NCBI GenBank assembly: GCA_900763965.1
Contig: CAAFMG010000088.1
Coordinates: forward strand, 1 to 9,784
Length of the DNA stretch: 9,784 nt
Direction: 5' to 3'
From: an uncultured Oscillospiraceae bacterium
Lineage (GTDB): Bacteria; Bacillota; Clostridia; Oscillospirales; Oscillospiraceae
Below, piece by piece: positions 6,270 through 9,784 of the stretch; positions within the stretch are counted from its first letter, which is position 1, and each line of letters starts with the position of its first letter. The position numbers and the translations under genes were made by a program. Below the pieces are notes generated by a model. It did no database searches. It was not told the origin of the DNA and worked only from the letters and a program-made list of their open reading frames with translations.

Positions 6270-7118
6270 TTAAATGCCTCCCTTCTGTTCCTTTGGATAT
6301 TCCCGGCTCCGCTCATCGTAGGGGGAGCCTTTTCCGGGGTGATTATAAGTACCGGCGGTCATGGTCAGAGAATCCGCCTGCACCAGCTCATAGCTGTCGG
6401 AGCCGTCCATTCTGGTTTCCAGCCACCGCAGCAGGAAGGATGCAGCGAGGGTCATGGTCAGATAACCGATCATCTCAATGGCAGCGGAGGGGAAATACAT
6501 ATTGTTGACACCGGTGATATAGCGATGGAAGGCAAAGAATTCCGTAAAGCTGATGATGAACATCACGGAAGTATCCTTCACATTGATAATAAAGTTGTTG
6601 CCGATCTGGGGCATAATGTTCCGCAGAGCCTGGGGCAGGATCACATGGGTCATGGTCTGCACATGGGTCATGCCGATGGCCTTGGCGCCCTCGGTCTGGC
6701 CGGGGTCAATGGAAATGATGCCGCCCCGGACGGATTCTGCCATGTAAGCGCCGGTGTTAACGGAAACGATCAGAATAGCGGCAGACCAGACGCTGCCAAA
6801 GCGCATGGCGTTGTCCGTAAAATAAGGCAGGCCGTAGAAGATAAACACAGCCTGAAGCACCATGGGCGTGCCCCGGAACACTTCCACATAGACCCGAACC
6901 AGGATCCGGATCAGCTTCAGCAGGAACCGCTTCCATGCCGGATCGTTTTTGGAATACGGGATGGTATTGAGGATGCCGCAGGCCAGGCCAATAAGGCAGC
7001 CGATAACCGTGGCCACCAGAGCCAGGATCAGGGTGTTCTTCATACCGTCCAGGTACATTCCCCGGTAATTGCTCCACAGCTTTGCCATATCCTGGCCCAG
7101 CTGGATAAACTTGTCCAT
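6270..7118 (-). CDS. Polar amino acid ABC transporter permease (probable lysine importer)
   Basis: A 282-residue inner-membrane permease of the HisM/GlnP class. Hydrophobic segments are visible at about residues 28-50, 86-100, 110-127, 173-197 and 212-231. The family motif EVFRGTPMVLQ (79-89) and the cytoplasmic EAA loop ESVRGGIISIDPGQTEGAKAIGMT (128-151), which docks on the ATPase, are both present, followed by LPQALR. The ATG at 7118 has AAGGAG nine bases ahead. Most members end soon after the last membrane helix (here about residue 237, ETRM); this one carries some 45 further hydrophilic residues rich in S, Y, K and E. The permease is second in the operon. With one permease gene it presumably forms a homodimer. 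Confidence 0.94.
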   Translation of the reverse strand: MDKFIQLGQDMAKLWSNYRGMYLDGMKNTLILALVATVIGCLIGLACGILNTIPYSKNDPAWKRFLLKLIRILVRVYVEVFRGTPMVLQAVFIFYGLPYFTDNAMRFGSVWSAAILIVSVNTGAYMAESVRGGIISIDPGQTEGAKAIGMTHVQTMTHVILPQALRNIMPQIGNNFIINVKDTSVMFIISFTEFFAFHRYITGVNNMYFPSAAIEMIGYLTMTLAASFLLRWLETRMDGSDSYELVQADSLTMTAGTYNHPGKGSPYDERSREYPKEQKGGI

Positions 7119-7143
7119 TCGCTTTTTCTCCTTTCCAAAGGCA

Positions 7144-7171
7144 GGTCATCCGACCCGGAGGCCGGATGACC
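7144..7171 (-). other. Intercistronic hairpin between binding-protein and permease genes
   Basis: A perfect 9-bp stem, GGTCATCCG with CGGATGACC (7144-7152 and 7163-7171), with a 10-nt GC-rich loop. It starts eight bases after the binding-protein stop codon and has no T-run after it. Such hairpins in transport operons commonly protect the upstream message from 3' exonucleases or reduce read-through, so the binding protein is made in excess over the permease. That role is inferred. Confidence 0.7.
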
Positions 7172-7179
7172 AGTCTGCG

Positions 7180-8061
7180 TTAAATCTGAGGCTGCACGGC
7201 GATGGCCTGATCCATCAGTGCATTAAAATCATCTTCTGTCATCTGGGACAGGACAGCGTCAATGGCATCCTTCAGCTGAGTGTTGCCCTTGCGTACGGAA
7301 ATGCCGATGTTGACGTTTTCGGCCCGCTCCTGCTCGTTGGCAAACTGGAAGTCGCCGTCGGTGCCGGAGAAATTCAGGATCACCAGGTTGTCGTCCTTGG
7401 AGACAGCACCCATGGCAGTGGGCATATCGGTGCAGACGAAGTCAACGGTGCCGGTTTGCAGGGACATGAGCATAGCAGGGGCAGTCTCCGCAGGGGCCAG
7501 CAGCTGGGCATTGGGGATCTGGGACAGGCAGGAGTCATACCAGATGGTGCCGGACTGGGCGGTGCACTTGCCGCCGGACAGGTCTGCAATGGACTTGGCG
7601 GAAGCAAAGGGGCTGTCCTTGGTGGTCAGGCAGACGATGGTGGCGTAGTAGTAGGGGCCAGCCATATCCACCTCAGCCATACGCTCAGCGGTCATGGACT
7701 GACCGGCGATGTTGGCATCCATGGTACGGGACTGAACGGCGGGGGTCAGGGAATCCCATGCACTGGAGACGATCTCCAGCTTCCAGCCGTTGGCCTCACA
7801 GATCTTCTGAGCAATCATCACATCATAGCCGTTGGCGTAAGCGCCGGGGACATTGGAAATGGCAACGGCACCGTTGGAATTGTCGGTCTGGGTCCAGTTG
7901 TAGGGGGCATAGGCACACTCCATGCCCACGGTCAGTACGCCGTCCTCCACACCGGTAACGGCGGCGGTGTCGGCAGCGGAATTGGCGTTGCTGTTCCCGC
8001 CGCAGGCGGTCAGGGTCAGCAGCATGGCCATAGCCAGGATCAGGGTCATAAATCTTCTCAT
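7180..8061 (-). CDS. Amino acid ABC transporter substrate-binding lipoprotein (probable lysine)
   Basis: A 293-residue family 3 extracellular solute-binding protein (SBP_bac_3). The N-terminus MRRFMTLILAMAMLLTLTAC is a lipoprotein signal: basic start, hydrophobic core and lipobox LTAC with the lipid-modified C20, followed by a flexible G/N/S/A linker. The binding fold begins at GVLTVGMECAYAPYNW (41-56); AGQSMTAERMAEVDMAGPYYYA (119-140) holds the arginine (R127) that in this family grips the ligand carboxylate; AQSGT (168-172) and the aspartate D212 in DFVCTDMP match ligand-amino contacts. I chose the ATG at 8061, not the in-frame ATG at 8169, because GAGG lies eight bases ahead, the signal peptide begins here, and the longer form would translate through the riboswitch terminator. 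It is first in the operon and controlled by a lysine riboswitch. Confidence 0.95.
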   Translation of the reverse strand: MRRFMTLILAMAMLLTLTACGGNSNANSAADTAAVTGVEDGVLTVGMECAYAPYNWTQTDNSNGAVAISNVPGAYANGYDVMIAQKICEANGWKLEIVSSAWDSLTPAVQSRTMDANIAGQSMTAERMAEVDMAGPYYYATIVCLTTKDSPFASAKSIADLSGGKCTAQSGTIWYDSCLSQIPNAQLLAPAETAPAMLMSLQTGTVDFVCTDMPTAMGAVSKDDNLVILNFSGTDGDFQFANEQERAENVNIGISVRKGNTQLKDAIDAVLSQMTEDDFNALMDQAIAVQPQI

Positions 8062-8105
8062 TTTTCTTGCCTCTCTTTCGATTTTTGAATTCTTTCGATG
8101 GAAAC

Positions 8106-8136
8106 AAAAAAATGGATCGCTTGGAAAGCGATCCAT
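8106..8136 (-). terminator. Riboswitch-controlled intrinsic terminator in the leader
   Basis: On the minus strand an 11-bp stem (8126-8136 with 8112-8122) with a 3-nt loop is followed by a T-run (8106-8111). It lies between the lysine aptamer and the binding-protein gene. The 5' part of the stem can pair instead with an upstream segment (8177-8191): AAGCG, ATC and ATGG pair with CGCTT, GAT and CCAT, interrupted by a 2-nt bulge and one mismatch. That is the predicted antiterminator. Confidence 0.92.
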
Positions 8137-8151
8137 GGGCATACGGAAACA

Positions 8152-8170
8152 GGTGCAGAAAATGCACACC
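8152..8170. repeat. Dyad repeat copy 1 (within riboswitch expression platform)
   Basis: Nineteen bases with arms GGTG and CACC around an 11-nt centre AGAAAATGC-type core. It would form a small hairpin inside the antiterminator loop. A second copy, 16 of 19 identical with a compensating change in the arms (GTTG/CAAC), is at 8475-8493. Confidence 0.4.
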
Positions 8171-8189
8171 GAACGGCCATTGATAGCGC

Positions 8190-8348
8190 TTCACAAGATA
8201 CTTGTGACAGTCCGGCAGATCTTCTCTGACGACCCAGCATCCCAAGCCCGGGCGGCTCAGGACACTTCGGCGGCGAACCCTTTCCCCCTGCCGGAATACC
8301 CGTTCCGGATGGCAGGCGTACTGATGTGAACCGCACCTCTATCTGTCC
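8190..8348 (-). ncRNA. Lysine riboswitch (L-box) aptamer
   Basis: Read on the minus strand, the leader contains the conserved blocks of the lysine riboswitch in the right order: GATAGAGGTGCG (from 8343), AGTA then GCCTGCC, the GGCAGGGGGAAAGGG stretch, CGCCGCCGAAG, GCTGGG, and the closing GGACTGTCA. The P1 halves GATAG (8339-8343) and CTGTC (8206-8210) pair with one G-U. The span between them, 138 nt, is close to that of known aptamers. A perfect small hairpin CACAAG-TAT-CTTGTG follows P1. High lysine should favour the terminator at 8106-8136 and shut the operon; low lysine should allow read-through. Identification is by recognition of conserved blocks, not by a covariance search. Confidence 0.93.
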
Positions 8349-8368
8349 ATTTTTTTGTTGTTGGGGTG

Positions 8369-8397
8369 AGTATATCACCGAAACCGCCGCTTGTCAA
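8369..8397 (-). promoter_or_regulatory. Near-consensus promoter of the lysine-regulated transporter operon
   Basis: On the minus strand a perfect TTGACA (8392-8397) is followed after exactly 17 nt by TATACT (8369-8374). Transcription would start near 8362, about 15-20 nt before the aptamer. A-rich tracts and a 12-bp palindrome TTTTCCGGAAAA (8402-8413) lie just upstream of the -35 box and could act as an UP-type element. Confidence 0.85.
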
Positions 8398-8474
8398 CTG
8401 TTTTTCCGGAAAAGGAAAACCTTTTTCCCCTTTTTGTTTTCTCTGTATCAGAGACATTTGTATTTCCATATAAA

Positions 8475-8493
8475 GTTGTAGAAAATGCACAAC
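8475..8493. repeat. Dyad repeat copy 2 (upstream of the hydrolase promoter)
   Basis: Nineteen bases with arms GTTG and CAAC around the same 11-nt type of centre as the copy at 8152-8170. It lies 14 nt upstream of the predicted -35 box of the hydrolase gene, in the otherwise featureless AT-rich stretch 8414-8506 between the two divergent promoters. Confidence 0.4.
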
Positions 8494-8506
8494 CGGAAGA
8501 TGGGTA

Positions 8507-8535
8507 TGGAAAAATCCCGGCCATGGTGATATAAT
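8507..8535 (+). promoter_or_regulatory. Extended -10 promoter of the alpha/beta hydrolase gene
   Basis: A perfect TATAAT (8530-8535) is preceded by TG at 8527-8528. The -35 region is weak, TGGAAA at 8507-8512 with 17-nt spacing. The start would be near 8542, so the leader is only about 16 nt and barely contains the ribosome site at 8544-8550. Confidence 0.65.
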
Positions 8536-8557
8536 GCAGGAAAAAGGAGGGATCTGT

Positions 8558-9331
8558 ATGAATCGTCCCCTTCCCGTGAAGATCCGGGAGTGGTTTGACA
8601 CCAATCGAAAGAATGAATATGCCCTAAAGCCCTACCTTGTCCGTGACGGCAGGGTGCATCCTGTGGCGGTGATCTGCCCCGGCGGCGGCTATCGGCGGAT
8701 TTGCAGCTTCATTGAAGGGCACCCCTACGCCAGGGCCCTCAACCGCATGGGCTATCACGCCGTTGTGGTCTATTACCGTGTCCGGGAGCAGGCCCTGTTC
8801 CCCAACCCCCAGGACGAACTGGCCCGGGCCATCCGGGGGACTATGTCCCACGCCCAGGACTGGAAGCTGGATATGACGGGCTACTCCCTTTGGGGCTCCT
8901 CTGCCGGCGGGCATCTGGCAGCCTCCTTCGGCACAGAATCCCTGGGCTATGCCCATTACGGCCTGCCCAAGCCCGGGGCCATGATCCTGACCTACCCGGT
9001 GGTGACCATGGGAGAAAAAGCCCACCCCGGCAGCCGGAACTTCCTGCTGGGCCCAGCCCCAACGCCGGAACTGGTGGAGAAAGCCAGCATCGAAAACCAG
9101 ATCACCCCCGCCTACCCCCCCACCTTCCTGTGGTGGGGCGACCAGGATGACACCGTAGACCCGGACAACAGCCGTATGCTCCAAGCCGCCCTGGAAGCAA
9201 ACGCCATCCCCTGCCACTGCCGGGAGTACGCAAATGTCAATCACGGCGTCGGCATCGGCAAGGGCCTTCCCTGTGAGGGCTGGTTTGAAGATGCGGTGCG
9301 GTTCTGGGAGGATGTACGGCGGGAAGGATAG
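8558..9331 (+). CDS. Alpha/beta hydrolase, BD-FAE-like esterase
   Basis: A 257-residue cytoplasmic serine hydrolase resembling the BD-FAE / acetyl-xylan-esterase-like group of alpha/beta hydrolases. The oxyanion region is CPGGGY (40-45); the nucleophile elbow is GSSAG (113-117) with S115; the acid is probably the aspartate in GDQDDTV (194-200); the histidine is H229 in NVNHGVG. The pattern VVVYYRV followed by NPQDELARAIRG is typical of the group. There is no signal peptide, so it would act on small esters that have entered the cell, for example acetylated oligosaccharides; the true substrate cannot be read from the sequence. The ATG at 8558 has AAAGGAGG seven bases ahead; an earlier in-frame ATG at 8534 overlaps the -10 box and is rejected. 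It is a single-gene unit, divergent from the lysine transporter operon and followed by a hairpin terminator. Confidence 0.9.
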   Translation: MNRPLPVKIREWFDTNRKNEYALKPYLVRDGRVHPVAVICPGGGYRRICSFIEGHPYARALNRMGYHAVVVYYRVREQALFPNPQDELARAIRGTMSHAQDWKLDMTGYSLWGSSAGGHLAASFGTESLGYAHYGLPKPGAMILTYPVVTMGEKAHPGSRNFLLGPAPTPELVEKASIENQITPAYPPTFLWWGDQDDTVDPDNSRMLQAALEANAIPCHCREYANVNHGVGIGKGLPCEGWFEDAVRFWEDVRREG

Positions 9332-9385
9332 GGTGTTGTGATTTGATCAGGACAACATACTTTTCACTTTTGGAACATATAGAAG

Positions 9386-9425
9386 CAGCCTCTTCCGTGT
9401 TTGGAAGAGGCTGAACTTAGTTTTT
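9386..9425 (+). terminator. Probable terminator of the hydrolase gene
   Basis: A perfect 11-bp stem (9386-9396 with 9403-9413) with a 6-nt loop stands 54 bases past the hydrolase stop. The T-run (9421-9425) is displaced by seven bases from the stem, so termination may be less efficient than at the other terminators here. Confidence 0.6.
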
Positions 9426-9496
9426 ATACTCGATACTAGAGATTGGTCTAATCCAATCTAAAATACTAAAAATGTTATACTAAAATTATTCAGTTT
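9426..9496. other. AT-rich intergenic stretch with short repeats
   Basis: No gene is seen. The stretch holds a perfect 7-bp inverted repeat, AGATTGG with CCAATCT (9440-9459), and three copies of ATACTA (9433-9438, 9463-9468, 9477-9482). It lies downstream of the acidic small protein gene on the minus strand, so the hairpin may serve its message end, but there is no T-run after it. Confidence 0.4.
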
Positions 9497-9700
9497 TTAC
9501 TCGCAGAGGGCTGCTTCAAGCTCATCTTCGTCATATCCAAAGGTATAATCTTCATCTTTTCCATTGGACATCCAAATCAGTGCGGCATCGTAAACATCAA
9601 GCGTTTCGCCGTCATCATCGTATTCGTCTTCGATGTCATCATCCCAACTACTTACAGGCTGAGAAGACGGCTTTTTCTTGCCGAACCCAAAGAATCCCAT
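9497..9700 (-). CDS. Small, highly acidic protein of unknown function
   Basis: A 67-residue protein I do not recognise. It begins MGFFGFGKKKPSSQPVSSW, a short glycine/phenylalanine and lysine-rich start, then is very rich in D and E (DDDIEDEYDDDGE and DEDYTFGYDEDELEAAL), with the only clearly non-acidic stretch being AALIWMSNG near residue 41. There is no signal peptide or membrane helix. The ATG at 9700 is preferred over one at 9706 because TAGGAGG lies seven bases before the former but one base before the latter. The strong ribosome site argues that it is real. Codon use is AT-richer than in the other genes, as is the surrounding DNA. Its neighbours upstream lie outside the window. Acidic small proteins can be DNA mimics or protein-binding adaptors, but nothing here identifies such a role. 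Confidence 0.7.
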   Translation of the reverse strand: MGFFGFGKKKPSSQPVSSWDDDIEDEYDDDGETLDVYDAALIWMSNGKDEDYTFGYDEDELEAALCE

Positions 9701-9733
9701 GCTCATTCCTCCTAGACTGTTTTTAGGGGTATA

Positions 9734-9745
9734 GCTTGCGCAAGC
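9734..9745. promoter_or_regulatory. Perfect 12-bp palindrome upstream of the small acidic protein gene
   Basis: GCTTGCGCAAGC is fully self-complementary and lies 34 nt upstream of the preferred start, beside a TATACC that could be a -10 box on the minus strand (9728-9733). No good -35 box is seen. An operator is possible but unproven. Confidence 0.35.
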
Positions 9746-9784
9746 ATTAATAACCCTGTCTATAATTATGCATATTTTGCTAAG

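Noticed and set aside
3951..7169. A 1072-codon open frame on the plus strand running antisense to murC, the ATPase gene and the permease gene.
   Set aside because: It is the mirror of GC-rich codon use in three well-identified genes on the other strand, crosses their promoter and terminator, is rich in H, G and Q without any domain, and has no ribosome site of note.
8062..8169. N-terminal extension of the binding protein upstream of its signal peptide.
   Set aside because: It would be translated from the riboswitch terminator stem; the lipoprotein signal and ribosome site place the start at 8061.
8398..8440. A plus-strand terminator from GGAAAAGG and CCTTTTTCC followed by T-rich DNA.
   Set aside because: No plus-strand gene lies upstream of it, and the A/T tracts are better read as an upstream element of the minus-strand lysine promoter.
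8058..8604. Several small open frames on both strands in the leader region.
   Set aside because: The region is explained by the riboswitch, terminator and promoters, and the frames lack ribosome sites and protein-like composition.
9426..9496. A CRISPR-like or iteron-like array from the three ATACTA copies.
   Set aside because: The repeats are six bases long, irregularly spaced and embedded in AT-rich DNA; chance is a sufficient explanation.

Overview
This window looks like a chromosomal segment from a GC-rich gut-type Clostridia bacterium, plausibly near Oscillospiraceae. That placement is inferred from strong AGGAGG-type ribosome binding sites, a lysine riboswitch ending in an intrinsic terminator, a lipoprotein-anchored binding protein, a DUF1934 (YwiB-like) gene next to ddl, and strong C/G preference at third codon positions. 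No single marker fixes the genus. Ten protein genes lie in seven transcription units, and nearly every unit has a recognisable promoter, a terminator, or both.

Left part, plus strand (1-1833): a promoter drives a tight three-gene operon of a LURP-one-related (LOR/YxjI-like) protein, luxS and mtnN. MtnN makes S-ribosylhomocysteine from S-adenosylhomocysteine, and LuxS splits that product into homocysteine and the AI-2 precursor, so methyl-cycle detoxification is complete here. A strong bidirectional terminator closes it. A 78-nt imperfect palindrome follows, between the convergent units.

Middle part (1917-5420): on the minus strand ddl (D-Ala-D-Ala ligase, GTG start) overlaps a DUF1934 gene. 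Divergent from ddl is an unrecognised 130-residue protein with its own promoter and terminator. Convergent to that is murC, a single-gene unit with a near-consensus promoter. ddl and murC both serve peptidoglycan precursor synthesis but are separate transcription units.

Right part, minus strand (5483-8397): a polar amino acid ABC transporter operon, ordered binding lipoprotein, permease, ATPase. Its leader of about 300 nt holds a near-consensus promoter (TTGACA-17-TATACT), a lysine riboswitch aptamer, a predicted antiterminator and an intrinsic terminator. This makes the transporter most likely a lysine importer, a conclusion the protein sequences alone would not give.

Far right (8507-9784): a single-gene alpha/beta hydrolase (BD-FAE-like esterase) on the plus strand, then an AT-richer stretch with a small, very acidic protein of unknown function on the minus strand and a perfect 12-bp palindrome upstream of it.

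I found no CRISPR array, transposase, rRNA, tRNA or prophage gene, and no clearly unprecedented system. The most informative signals are the riboswitch-based substrate assignment, the LOR-luxS-mtnN operon and several unexplained dyad elements.
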